17,225 nt of DNA from positions 11,550 through 28,774 of the forward strand of contig DCTG01000203.1 in NCBI GenBank assembly GCA_002329245.1, in the 5' to 3' direction. The notes under the pieces were generated by a model. That model ran no database searches and was not told the DNA's origin. It worked only from the letters and a program-made list of their open reading frames with translations. Within the stretch, counting starts at the first letter, position 1. Each line of letters starts with the position of its first letter. Shown here piece by piece: positions 7,580 through 14,847 of the stretch. Both the position numbers and the translations under genes were made by a program. The DNA comes from Clostridiales bacterium UBA1446 (GTDB taxonomy: Bacteria > Bacillota > Clostridia > Oscillospirales > Oscillospiraceae).

Positions 7580-7607
7580 GTTATAAAGCGTTTACAGTCA
7601 AGACCAA
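7580..7607 (-). promoter_or_regulatory. Weak promoter candidate for the alcohol dehydrogenase-ubiD-ubiX unit
   Basis: On the minus strand TTGGTC (7602-7607) and TATAAC (7580-7585) are separated by 16 bases. The -10 box is good and the -35 box is poor, and the site lies about 60 bases upstream of GTG 7522. The call is tentative. Confidence 0.3.
7583..7596 (-). promoter_or_regulatory. cre-like catabolite repression site
   Basis: The minus-strand sequence TGTAAACGCTTTAT agrees with the Bacillota CcpA consensus TGWAANCGNTNWCA except at its last two positions. It lies inside the promoter candidate, between and overlapping its boxes, where CcpA binding would repress. Carbon-catabolite repression would suit a catabolic operon. 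The match was found by eye only. Confidence 0.35.
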
Positions 7608-7726
7608 AGCATCAAATATATGTTCTCCATGCATCCGAGATATCATATGGAACACCCACACCGCCCTGCAATGTTCCCCTGAGCGTTAGAGACCCCACAA
7701 TCCTATTTCGGCTGTATCCTTATTTT

Positions 7727-7762
7727 AATTAGGGCGGAATATTAACATACCCCGCCCTAATT
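7727..7762. terminator. Hairpin downstream of the first alcohol dehydrogenase gene
   Basis: AATTAGGGCGG (7727-7737) pairs perfectly with CCGCCCTAATT (7752-7762) around a 14-base loop. It begins 15 bases past the stop codon at 7778. In the direction of transcription it is followed by AAAATAAGG rather than a U tract, so it is more likely a leaky terminator or an RNA-stability element than an efficient intrinsic terminator. Confidence 0.45.
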
Positions 7763-7777
7763 CTCATTAAGCGCAGG

Positions 7778-8962
7778 TTAGATCACGTCAATGCCATTGT
7801 ATGCACACATGTAGATGTTCTTAATGTCATCAACGGAAGGCGTCCTCGGGTTCGGAGGTGTACTGCCGTCCGCTATCGCATTCTTGGCCAGCATTTCCAG
7901 CTTGCTCTTGAAGTCCGCCTCGTCGACGCCCATCTGTTTGATAGTCGTGGGCATGCTCAGGACCTTCTGCAGATCGCGGATGTACTCAACGAATTTAAGC
8001 GCTCCCTCGATCGAGGTCTGCCCATCGTAGTCTCCGACCGCCTTCACGATGTCGGAGTACCGGTCTGCCGCGGCGGCCATATTGAACTGCACGACATAGG
8101 GCATCATGATGGCGTTCGCGAGCCCGTGCGGGATACCGTACTCAGCGCCGATCTGGTGGGCGGTGCTGTGCACGATACCGAGTGCGGTATTTGTGAACGT
8201 GAATCCGGCCATCAGGGACGCGTTATGCATCTTCTCCCTTGCCAACCGGTCATCGCCGTTGGCATACGCCTTGGGCAGCCATTCAAAGACCATCTGGCAT
8301 ACGCGCAGGGCAATGGGGTCGGTCAGGTCGGAAGCATTCCGGGAAACATAAGCTTCCGTCGCGTGAACGAGCACGTCGAACCCGGTGTTCGCGGTGATCC
8401 TCGGCGGCATCGTCGAAGGAAGCTCAGGATCGCAGATCGCGATATCGGGCGTAACTTCATACGAAAGCGTGAAGTCCTTCACATTGGGAACCACGTCGCG
8501 GTTGGTTATAACGGCCGCAAGCGTAACCTCGGTCGCGGTACCGCTGGTGGAGGGGATGGCGATATACTTGGCCTTGTTGCGCAGCTTGGGAACGCCGGTG
8601 AAGGGGACCCACAGGTCATCCCAGTTCGCATCGGGATACTCGTAGAATATCCACATACCCTTGCCAGCATCGATGCAGGAGCCGCCGCCCAGACCGATGA
8701 TCCAGTCGGGCTCGTGTTTAAGCATGAATTCAGCGCCCTTTTTAACGGTCTGCCTGGAAGGATCTGTTTCCACTTCGCTGAACACGACGCTGTCTATTCC
8801 CGCTTCTTTCAGGTACGCCTGCACTTTTTCGGGGAATCCCAAGCCAACGCAGACTTTATCCGTAACGATAACGGCCTTTTTGCCTTCCAGTTCCTTCAGG
8901 TACTCCAAGCTGCCCCAGCCAAAGAAGATGTCTCTCGGGATTCTGAATCCTTGATAAGCCAT
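7778..8962 (-). CDS. Iron-containing alcohol dehydrogenase, AdhE-C-like
   Basis: This 394-residue group III alcohol dehydrogenase has GLGGGSCIDAGKG at 90-102 and PSTSGTATEVT at 137-147. Predicted metal ligands are D196 and H200 (GFDVLVHATEAY), H265 (IVHSTAHQ) and H279 (GIPHGLANAIMMP). The C-terminal PPNPRTPSVDDIKNIYMCAY resembles the end of the alcohol dehydrogenase half of AdhE more than that of lactaldehyde or propanediol reductases. ATG 8962 has AGGAGG eight bases upstream. The gene follows the aldehyde dehydrogenase by 62 bases, so the two may work on the same alcohol-aldehyde-acid series. NADH-linked reduction of acetaldehyde, or of a C4-C5 semialdehyde, is plausible but unproven. Confidence 0.9.
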   Translation of the reverse strand: MAYQGFRIPRDIFFGWGSLEYLKELEGKKAVIVTDKVCVGLGFPEKVQAYLKEAGIDSVVFSEVETDPSRQTVKKGAEFMLKHEPDWIIGLGGGSCIDAGKGMWIFYEYPDANWDDLWVPFTGVPKLRNKAKYIAIPSTSGTATEVTLAAVITNRDVVPNVKDFTLSYEVTPDIAICDPELPSTMPPRITANTGFDVLVHATEAYVSRNASDLTDPIALRVCQMVFEWLPKAYANGDDRLAREKMHNASLMAGFTFTNTALGIVHSTAHQIGAEYGIPHGLANAIMMPYVVQFNMAAAADRYSDIVKAVGDYDGQTSIEGALKFVEYIRDLQKVLSMPTTIKQMGVDEADFKSKLEMLAKNAIADGSTPPNPRTPSVDDIKNIYMCAYNGIDVI

Positions 8963-9000
8963 TTTAATGTCCTCCTTAGTTTTTGGGTTCGTTGCATGTA

Positions 9001-9034
9001 GAAGTAACGCTGTCGAAGTTACGCTTAGAAGTAA
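9001..9034. repeat. Short direct repeats at the 3' end of the aldehyde dehydrogenase gene
   Basis: GAAGTAACGCT (9001-9011) and GAAGTTACGCT (9015-9025) differ at one base, and GAAGTAA (9028-9034) begins a third copy. The array spans the stop codon region of the aldehyde dehydrogenase and the spacer beyond it. It could arise from slippage, or it may be a binding site. There is no evidence of function. Confidence 0.4.
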
Positions 9035-10473
9035 GTCGGTTTAATATCGAAGTTGATGTGCTTGATCTCCGTGCATTCAAGCATCGCTTCCTCGCCGTGC
9101 GTCCGGCCGATGCCGCTTGCTTTGTAACCGCCGAATTCAACTTCGGTGTAGAATTTGTTGAAGGTGTTGACCCATACCGTGCCTGCCTTGATCTCCCTGG
9201 CAACACGCACTGCGCGGTTCACATCCAATGTCCAGACGGCGCCCGCAAGGCCGAACCTTGTGCCGTTGGCCAGACGGATCGCTTCCTCTTCGGTGCTGAA
9301 CTTCTGTACGACGAGCACCGGCCCGAATATCTCTTCCTGGACCAGAGCCGAGTCCTCTTTCAGTCCCGTTATGACAGTCGGGGCCACATAGAAGCCTTTT
9401 TCCAGACCGGCCGGCTGTCCTCCGCCTGTGACGACCGTGCCTTCCGCTTTGCCGATGCTGATATATTTCAGCACCTTATCAAGCTGCGGCTTAGAGATCA
9501 AGGGACCGATGTGCGTGCCCGGATCCATCCCGTTCCCAACCTTCAGCTTTTCAATTTCGGCTTTCAGCAGACCGACAAATTCATCGTGGATGGTATCCTG
9601 GACAATAAGCCGCGTTCCCGCCATGCAGAGCTGTCCCGAAGTGAAAAGGAACGCCCAGATAGCCCCCGGAACGGCTTTGCTCAGATCGGCGTCGTCAAAT
9701 ACGACGTTGGGGGATTTCCCGCCCAGTTCAAGTGAAAGCTTCTTAAGGGTCTTGGCGGATGACTCAGAGATGTTAATCCCTGTGCGCTCATCCCCTGTAA
9801 AGTTGATCAAGCCAACATCGGGATGGCTTACCAGGGTTTCACCTACGCTGCCGCCCGGTCCGGTCACGACATTTACGATGCCCTTGGGTATGCCGTCCAC
9901 CTGAGTCAGGATCTCGATCAAAGCCATTGAGATGGCCGCAGTAACGCTGGCCGGCTTGACTACCACCGCGTTTCCGGCTGCCAGTGCGGGCACCATTCCC
10001 CGGATCATCAGCCATGCGGGCCAGTTGAACGGCGAAATGACGCCGATAACGCCAATAGGCTCCCTGACCAGCACCGCCAAAGAATCCTCGGACGGAACCA
10101 CACTCTTCCCGAATACGTTCCTGGCAAGGCCGGAATAGTAGCGTAGGCCGTCTATGCAGGAACCGATTTCAGCATGCGATTCCCCGATGGTCTTGCCGTT
10201 GTTGAGCGTAAGCAGTTCCGCGAGCTCATCTTTCCTGGCTTCAACAAGATTAGCATACTGCATCAGCGCAGTGCTTCGCAGTGCCGAATTGTATCGCCAA
10301 TTCGTAGCATGGAAAGCTTCGTTGGCAACGGCGATGGCCTTTTCCATGTCGCTTGCGTCGGACTCCTGCGCGTAAGCGATAACATCGCCGTTGGCAGGGT
10401 TTATGCAGCTCATGGTCTTGCCTGTGCTCGCCGCAACGAGTTCCCCGTTGATGTAGTTCAGATACGTCTTCAT
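9025..10473 (-). CDS. NAD(P)-dependent aldehyde dehydrogenase (non-acylating)
   Basis: This protein of about 482 residues belongs to the classical aldehyde dehydrogenase family, which oxidises aldehydes irreversibly to carboxylates. Counting from the upstream Met at 10482, the motifs are SPFNWP with N153, LELGGKSP with the general base E252, and SGQLCMAGTR with the nucleophile C286. The C-terminal KASGIGRTHGEEAML motif is typical of betaine-aldehyde and broad-range enzymes. Two starts nine bases apart are possible: ATG 10482 and ATG 10473. I prefer 10473, which gives MKTYLNYINGE and has AAAGGA eight bases ahead, but the longer form cannot be excluded. Unlike the acylating enzyme at the left end, this one does not conserve the thioester energy, so it probably has a detoxifying or substrate-specific role. 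A 385-base gap upstream suggests its own promoter. Confidence 0.9.
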   Translation of the reverse strand: MKTYLNYINGELVAASTGKTMSCINPANGDVIAYAQESDASDMEKAIAVANEAFHATNWRYNSALRSTALMQYANLVEARKDELAELLTLNNGKTIGESHAEIGSCIDGLRYYSGLARNVFGKSVVPSEDSLAVLVREPIGVIGVISPFNWPAWLMIRGMVPALAAGNAVVVKPASVTAAISMALIEILTQVDGIPKGIVNVVTGPGGSVGETLVSHPDVGLINFTGDERTGINISESSAKTLKKLSLELGGKSPNVVFDDADLSKAVPGAIWAFLFTSGQLCMAGTRLIVQDTIHDEFVGLLKAEIEKLKVGNGMDPGTHIGPLISKPQLDKVLKYISIGKAEGTVVTGGGQPAGLEKGFYVAPTVITGLKEDSALVQEEIFGPVLVVQKFSTEEEAIRLANGTRFGLAGAVWTLDVNRAVRVAREIKAGTVWVNTFNKFYTEVEFGGYKASGIGRTHGEEAMLECTEIKHINFDIKPTYF

Positions 10474-10552
10474 ACTCTGCATCCTTTCCTTTTCATAGGC
10501 AGCCTTCGGACGACAAAAAATATCAAAAGGTGCATATTTTCGGCGTCATCCC

Positions 10553-10582
10553 ATATTAAAGGCCCCTATTCATTAGTTGCAA
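10553..10582 (-). promoter_or_regulatory. Promoter candidate for the aldehyde dehydrogenase unit
   Basis: On the minus strand TTGCAA (10577-10582) is followed after 17 or 18 bases by TTAATA or TAATAT (10553-10559). Both boxes are moderate matches. The position gives a leader of about 70 bases before the coding start, and the call is tentative. Confidence 0.3.
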
Positions 10583-10774
10583 ATGGTCTTCATGTTTTGT
10601 ATACTGGTTTTACGTATTGGATCCTCGTGGGCAGATACTAAGACTTTAGATTTTTCTTTCTCAACCCGGCCAGGTTTTCAGAAAGTTCGGTCTTGTATTT
10701 GTCCACTTTTTTGAGATGCAGGTAGTTTCAGCCCTCCTTCCTATATTATTTCCAATGCTTTTCGTTTCGCATCA

Positions 10775-10788
10775 TGTGGGTACCCACA
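10775..10788. promoter_or_regulatory. Perfect 14-bp palindrome, possible operator
   Basis: TGTGGGTACCCACA is its own reverse complement without a spacer. It lies in non-coding DNA between the two gene blocks, about 200 bases upstream of the nearest promoter candidate. That fits either a distal operator or the site of an unseen upstream promoter. Confidence 0.35.
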
Positions 10789-10835
10789 CCATCTCCTCTC
10801 ACCCTTTTTATTTCCGGGAAGAAGAAAAGCCGTTC

Positions 10836-10853
10836 AAATCACTTGCGTGATTT
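10836..10853. terminator. Short hairpin after the LarA-like gene
   Basis: AAATCAC (10836-10842) pairs with GTGATTT (10847-10853); on the minus strand the loop is GCAA, a stable tetraloop class. It starts 15 bases past the stop codon. In the direction of transcription it is followed by GAACGGCTTTTCTTCTT, so the U-rich tract is displaced. A weak terminator is likely. Confidence 0.4.
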
Positions 10854-10867
10854 TTGTTCATAGTGTT

Positions 10868-12289
10868 TTATACGTGTACTCCGCGCTGGCGCAGCCATTT
10901 GGGCAGCAGTTCGTTCTCGACCCTGTCGCTCACCGCCGGCGCCTTGTTCAAAAGCAGCTCGGCAAGGGGCTCGCTCACGTTGATCCCGCTCATGGCGCCG
11001 TCAAAAATGATGACTTTTCGGGTATCCGCTGCCTTATAGGCAAAATCCATGGCGGCCTCGGTGCTTTTGATTACGGCTGCGAAATCCATATAATTGATGT
11101 TCAGGGGGTCCATATCGAAAAGGTCTGCCTGTTCTTTTCCGACCACTACGGTATTGATCTGTTCCGAAAAGAACGCTGAAGGGTACCCGGTCCACGAATA
11201 GTTGTGCACGCACATCCTGATGGCCGGATTGATGGATGGGATATCTTTTAAGAGAGGTTTTCCGTTTTTGCCGTAAAAGGCCTCCGTGTACCATGTATAC
11301 GGCATGAGCGGTACGTCGAGGTCGTAGAGGTCCGTGTTCGCGCCGGCGAAATTGGCATAGATGACTCCGGCGGCAAAGACGTAGGGCACGGGGCACGGGA
11401 AATCGAGCACCGCGATGCATTCGTCTATTTCTCCGAAAAGCGTCATGATCTTTCCGTAATACCGGCATCCGGTGAAGGTCACCTTGTCGTTGAGCGCATA
11501 CAGGTCGTTGTCCACGTCCACGCCGACGATGCCGTTGGGCGCCACGTTCAGAAACGCGGCGAAAGCGAACTTTTTCTGCACGAAATCCGAGTCGAACAGC
11601 GCGCGTGCCACAAAGTTCGCGGCCCTCGGCCCGAGGTTCTGATGGTAGGTGGACCTTGTCTCTATGCGCGCGTAGGACATGCCGAAAGGCTTTACCGCCT
11701 TATCCACCTGCCGGTGGAAGTGGACTTCGCGCACGTCGCTGTGGTGGGAATGGACGATCCAGTCCGCGTCATACGCTTTTCTCAGCCCGTAGAGCGTGCC
11801 GATCTCGGTTTCGATGGCCACGCCCTGGTCGACAGGCGCTATCCCGATGGCTTTCCCGTTGAAATAGGTATCCAGCCCATACCGCTTGATATATTCCTCG
11901 GTCTCCCGGAAGCGCATGCCCACGCCGGCGCGCAGGCGGATGTCCCCGCAGCCGGTCCGCTCCTCTATAACGTCCTTGATGGCTTTGATAAGCTCGGCGT
12001 ACGGCTCGCCGCCCATCAGGGTGAAGCCGTGGTGCGAGGCCAGTATGTTGACCGAATGCTCCGGCTTGATCATGGACATATCCACGGCGGACAGAGCCTC
12101 TATCGCCGCTTCCCTGACCTTGGCCAGCCCGTTTTCCCCGGGGAAAATAATATCGGGGAGGTCAGGGAAAAGGTCTTTTAACAGCACGGAGGTGATTCCC
12201 GGAAGCTCAGCAGCACGGGTCTTCACAAAGGATGGGTCTATACCATACTGGGAGTGTTTCGGAGGTATTGGTTTTATTGGCGCTCTCAT
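10868..12289 (-). CDS. Divergent LarA-like (lactate racemase fold, DUF2088-type) protein
   Basis: This 473-residue protein has no obvious close relative. Its order of segments follows nickel-pincer lactate racemase LarA: RLRAGVGMRFRETEEYIKRYG (118-138) against the ATGFHRPSTHEELVNKYG region, DKAVKPFGMSYARIETRS (196-213) against the GRKSVLPGIASYKTI region, and near the end AAVIKSTEAAMDFAYKA followed by KVIIFDGAMSGI against the LDEAMEKAY and VIPDGLGVI parts. K197 lines up with the lysine that binds the pincer cofactor, but the first catalytic histidine aligns with M125, and the downstream lysine region is not recognisable. A histidine-rich patch, HSHHSDVREVHFHR (180-193), replaces the second histidine motif. 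The gene overlaps the ferredoxin-BFD gene by four bases (ATGA). Activity may be an unusual epimerase, isomerase or elimination reaction on a hydroxy acid, or something new. The fold assignment comes from recalled LarA sequence and is moderate. Confidence 0.55.
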   Translation of the reverse strand: MRAPIKPIPPKHSQYGIDPSFVKTRAAELPGITSVLLKDLFPDLPDIIFPGENGLAKVREAAIEALSAVDMSMIKPEHSVNILASHHGFTLMGGEPYAELIKAIKDVIEERTGCGDIRLRAGVGMRFRETEEYIKRYGLDTYFNGKAIGIAPVDQGVAIETEIGTLYGLRKAYDADWIVHSHHSDVREVHFHRQVDKAVKPFGMSYARIETRSTYHQNLGPRAANFVARALFDSDFVQKKFAFAAFLNVAPNGIVGVDVDNDLYALNDKVTFTGCRYYGKIMTLFGEIDECIAVLDFPCPVPYVFAAGVIYANFAGANTDLYDLDVPLMPYTWYTEAFYGKNGKPLLKDIPSINPAIRMCVHNYSWTGYPSAFFSEQINTVVVGKEQADLFDMDPLNINYMDFAAVIKSTEAAMDFAYKAADTRKVIIFDGAMSGINVSEPLAELLLNKAPAVSDRVENELLPKWLRQRGVHV

Positions 12290-12906
12290 TCTCCTGCCCC
12301 CCCTTTCTTGCCCTCTTCAACAAGCTTTTCAAACAACGCCCGGTCCTCGTCGAAATAAAAGCCTCTGGAGTCGTATTTTTGCTTGATGTCTTCGGAAAGG
12401 TCCCAAGCGGTGGCCGTCCGTCCGTACCATTGCCAGCCCCCTTCCGGAGGCTGCAGTTCGCAGCCGGCCGCCTCCAGCAGCCGCAGCAGTGGCTGGATGC
12501 ACTCGATGGTGCACCCCGTCCGCATTCCCGTCACCAAAGACACGTCTTCGGGCGTCCTGGCCCCGAGCAGGATAGCCGCGGCGACCTCGTCGGCGCGCGT
12601 TCCCACGCAGTAGCACAGGCGCTGTTCCGGATGCAGCTTTGCCTTCTCGCACAGCGCGATGATCTCTCCATAGTCCACGCTGTTTATGTCCACGCCGATG
12701 GTCAGGGGGGCTTCCCTCCGGACCATGGTCACGGCGCCGGTCGGGCAGCGCTGCTCGCAATTGGCGCAGCCGCGGCAGCGGTCCGCGTCCACCAGCGCCT
12801 TGCGGTCCACCACTTTGATCGCCAATACAGGGCATACCCGTTCACACGTGCGGCATCCTATGCATTTCTGCTCATCCACCCTGGACAAAAGGGTAACTGT
12901 TTTCAT
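12286..12906 (-). CDS. Ferredoxin-BFD fusion: two [4Fe-4S] clusters plus [2Fe-2S] domain
   Basis: Counted from the chosen start, the protein has 206 residues. Residues 15-25 (CIGCRTCERVC) and 44-54 (CRGCANCEQRC) are two CxxCxxCxxxC motifs, each followed by proline, giving an 8Fe-8S ferredoxin head. Residues about 98-145 form a BFD-like [2Fe-2S] domain: C98 and C100 in LCYCVGTRADEV, then C132 and C136 in RTGCTIECIQP, with the typical AILLGARTPEDV helix between. The tail (about 155-206) is unassigned. ATG 12906 is preferred over ATG 12912 because GGGGAG stands at a proper distance from it and nearly abuts the earlier codon. It is translationally coupled to the LarA-like gene through an ATGA overlap and follows the aldolase closely. 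It probably delivers electrons to, or senses redox state for, the LarA-like partner or a dehydrogenase encoded outside the window. Confidence 0.85.
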   Translation of the reverse strand: MKTVTLLSRVDEQKCIGCRTCERVCPVLAIKVVDRKALVDADRCRGCANCEQRCPTGAVTMVRREAPLTIGVDINSVDYGEIIALCEKAKLHPEQRLCYCVGTRADEVAAAILLGARTPEDVSLVTGMRTGCTIECIQPLLRLLEAAGCELQPPEGGWQWYGRTATAWDLSEDIKQKYDSRGFYFDEDRALFEKLVEEGKKGGAGE

Positions 12907-12919
12907 TGTCATCTCTCCC

Positions 12920-13927
12920 CTATGATGTTGAGAGTTGGTACGCGACGTCGACGATCATGTCCTCCTGTCCCCCTACCATTCCCCTGCGTCCCAGTTCCAC
13001 AAGGATATCCCTGGGATCGATATCGAATCGCTTGGCCGCCCGGTAGGTATGCAGCAAGAAGCTTGAATAAACACCGGCGTACCCGAGCATGAAGGAAACG
13101 TTGTCTATAACCTGCGGCCGGTGCATCATGGGCTGCACCAACTCTTCAGCGACGTCCATGATCTTATACATATCGATGCCCGTTTCGTATCCCACCTTAT
13201 CCAGCACGCCCACCAGCACTTCCAGCTGCGCGTTGCCGGCCCCGGCGCCCAGTCCCCTGCATGTTCCGTCAATAAAGGTGGCGCCGGCCTCCACTGCCGC
13301 CAGCGAATTGGCTATAGCGAGGGACAGATTGTTGTGGGCGTGGAACCCGACGGGTATCTTCACCGCGGCGGTCACCGCCTCTATCCGCTCCCTGACGTCG
13401 TTGGGAACCATGGCCCCCGCCGAATCGGCGATATTCACATAGTCCGCGCCGTAGGATTCCATGAGCGCGGCCTGCTCCGCCACCTTCTCGGGCGGCACCA
13501 TGTGCGTCATCATGAGCATACCGGCCGACATCATGCCCAGCTTCTTGCCAACGCCGATATGCTGCATCCCGATATCCGCTTCGGTTACGTGCGTCGCCAC
13601 CCGCACCAGCTTTACGCCGCAATCCGCCGCCATCTCCAGGTCCTCTATGGTCCCCACGCCGGGAAGCAGGAGCACCCCCAGCCTTCCTTTCTTTATGGCG
13701 CCGCTTGCCGCCCGTAGGAGGTCTTCCTCTTTCGTTTTCGATTTCCCATAGTTGCACGATGACCCCGCTATGCCGTCTCCGTGTGACAGTTCGATAAACG
13801 CAACGCCCGCCTCGTCCAAGCCTTTTGCGATGGAAGCAACCTGCTCGGCCGTGTACTGATGGCTGACGGCATGGCTGCCGTCGCGCATGGTCGTGTCTAC
13901 AACATGTATGAATTTCTTGTCAGCCAT
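12920..13927 (-). CDS. 4-hydroxy-2-oxovalerate aldolase (DmpG/MhpE family)
   Basis: This 335-residue protein is a class II pyruvate aldolase that splits 4-hydroxy-2-oxopentanoate into pyruvate and acetaldehyde. The N-terminal DTTMRDGSHAVSHQ (11-24) supplies R15, metal ligand D16 and H19. The LSHGDGIAGSSCNYG segment (48-61) is typical. H196 and H198 in GFHAHNN complete the metal site, and the C-terminal GLGAGAGNAQLEVLVGVLDK region leads into the helical domain that contacts the dehydrogenase partner. Length is normal for DmpG (about 340). ATG 13927 directly abuts the stop of the dehydrogenase gene, with AAAGGAAAA as ribosome binding site, as expected for subunits that form a channelling complex. 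Acetaldehyde should pass straight to the acylating dehydrogenase without release. Confidence 0.93.
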   Translation of the reverse strand: MADKKFIHVVDTTMRDGSHAVSHQYTAEQVASIAKGLDEAGVAFIELSHGDGIAGSSCNYGKSKTKEEDLLRAASGAIKKGRLGVLLLPGVGTIEDLEMAADCGVKLVRVATHVTEADIGMQHIGVGKKLGMMSAGMLMMTHMVPPEKVAEQAALMESYGADYVNIADSAGAMVPNDVRERIEAVTAAVKIPVGFHAHNNLSLAIANSLAAVEAGATFIDGTCRGLGAGAGNAQLEVLVGVLDKVGYETGIDMYKIMDVAEELVQPMMHRPQVIDNVSFMLGYAGVYSSFLLHTYRAAKRFDIDPRDILVELGRRGMVGGQEDMIVDVAYQLSTS

Positions 13928-14800
13928 TTAATTTTTCCTTTCAAGCAGCATCTTGTGTGCCAGCTTTTCCGCGGTGCGTATCGCGGCAGCGTTGATGATG
14001 TCCAGATTCCCCGAGTAGCGCGGGAGGAAGTCCCCCTGACCCTCCACCTGAAGGATGGTGGTCACGATGTCCCCTTCGAGGATCGGCGGCACCCTGAGCC
14101 TGTAGTCGGGCACGAAAACCTGCATTTCCTTTATCATGGCATCCACCGACGCTCTTATCGCTTCCATGTCCGGTTTCTTGACCTGAACATAGATCGTGGT
14201 GGTCATCATGATGGGCGGTTCCGCCGGATTCAGGATAATGATGGCCTTGCTGGTTTCCGCCCCGCCGACGACGCGCAGCGCCCTGGCCGTTGTCTGGGTG
14301 AACTCGTCGATGTTCTGGCGCGTGCCCGGCCCCGCGCTCTTGGATGCGATGCAGGACACGATCTCCGCGTATCTGGCCCCGGCCACGCGGCTTATCGCGT
14401 AAACGATGGGCACCGTGGCCTGCCCGCCGCAGGTCACCATGTTCAGGTTGGGCTCGTCGGACACCTGATCCAGGTTCACGCTGGGGACGACATACGGCCC
14501 CACCGCAGCCGGAGTAAGGTCGATGGTTATTTTGCCGGCTTCCTTCAGCGCCGGCGCGAACTCATAGTGCGCGGTCGCGCTGGTCGAGTCGAAAACGATT
14601 TTGATGCTGTCATCCTTTACGATATCGTCAATGCCCTTGATGGAGGTCCTGAAACCCATGCTCTCGGCCCTTTTTATGCCGTCGGAATAACGCCTTCCCG
14701 CCATCATTTCCATTTGCATGTATTCGCTGCGCATGATCTTGAACATCAGATCCGATCCGATGTTTCCCGGACCGATTACGGCCACCTTCACCTTATCCAA
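13928..14800 (-). CDS. Acetaldehyde dehydrogenase, acylating (DmpF/MhpF family)
   Basis: The enzyme oxidises acetaldehyde with NAD+ and CoA to acetyl-CoA and works in a complex with the aldolase encoded next. The Rossmann motif [13 protein letters not shown] starts at about residue 6. [13 protein letters not shown] and the substrate-loop [18 protein letters not shown] follow, with the catalytic cysteine at about 124. The segments [23 protein letters not shown] and [15 protein letters not shown] are highly characteristic. I chose TTG 14800 (290 residues) because AAAGGAG (14811-14817) is ten bases away. An earlier TTG at 14809 is only one base from that site and is less likely. It follows the hydratase gene and precedes the aldolase gene, the same order as dmpE-F-G. 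Confidence 0.92.
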   Translation of the reverse strand: MDKVKVAVIGPGNIGSDLMFKIMRSEYMQMEMMAGRRYSDGIKRAESMGFRTSIKGIDDIVKDDSIKIVFDSTSATAHYEFAPALKEAGKITIDLTPAAVGPYVVPSVNLDQVSDEPNLNMVTCGGQATVPIVYAISRVAGARYAEIVSCIASKSAGPGTRQNIDEFTQTTARALRVVGGAETSKAIIILNPAEPPIMMTTTIYVQVKKPDMEAIRASVDAMIKEMQVFVPDYRLRVPPILEGDIVTTILQVEGQGDFLPRYSGNLDIINAAAIRTAEKLAHKMLLERKN

Positions 14801-14810
14801 CTTATACAAA

Positions 14811-14817
14811 CTCCTTT
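14811..14817 (-). promoter_or_regulatory. Ribosome binding site that argues for TTG 14800 as start
   Basis: AAAGGAG on the minus strand is ten bases before TTG 14800 but only one base before TTG 14809. No ATG or GTG start is available near the conserved N-terminus, so the acetaldehyde dehydrogenase seems to use a TTG. Confidence 0.5.
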
Positions 14818-14847
14818 ACAATAGATTTACACATTAAGCCTGGGCCG

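Larger units (their letters stand above)
7523..7777. other. Intergenic region between the two alcohol dehydrogenase genes
   Basis: These 255 bases hold no gene. They carry a hairpin next to the upstream stop codon (7727-7762), a weak minus-strand promoter candidate (7580-7607) overlapped by a cre-like site (7583-7596), and the ribosome binding site of the downstream gene. The arrangement suggests a point where the operon can be terminated or restarted. Confidence 0.5.
10483..10867. other. 385-base intergenic region, probable operon boundary
   Basis: No gene is seen on either strand. Reading in the direction of transcription, it holds a small GCAA-loop hairpin next to the LarA-like stop (10836-10853), a 14-base palindrome (10775-10788), a pyrimidine/purine-skewed AT-rich leader, and a promoter candidate (10553-10582) about 80 bases before the aldehyde dehydrogenase start. 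No tRNA, riboswitch or sigma-54 site could be recognised. Confidence 0.5.

Noticed and set aside
8126..9001. Long plus-strand open frame opposite the first alcohol dehydrogenase
   Set aside because: It is antisense to an intact iron alcohol dehydrogenase, with no recognisable domain and no convincing ribosome binding site.
10483..10867. Searched for a tRNA, riboswitch, T-box or sigma-54 promoter
   Set aside because: No cloverleaf, no GG-N10-GC element and no recognisable aptamer or T-box core was seen.
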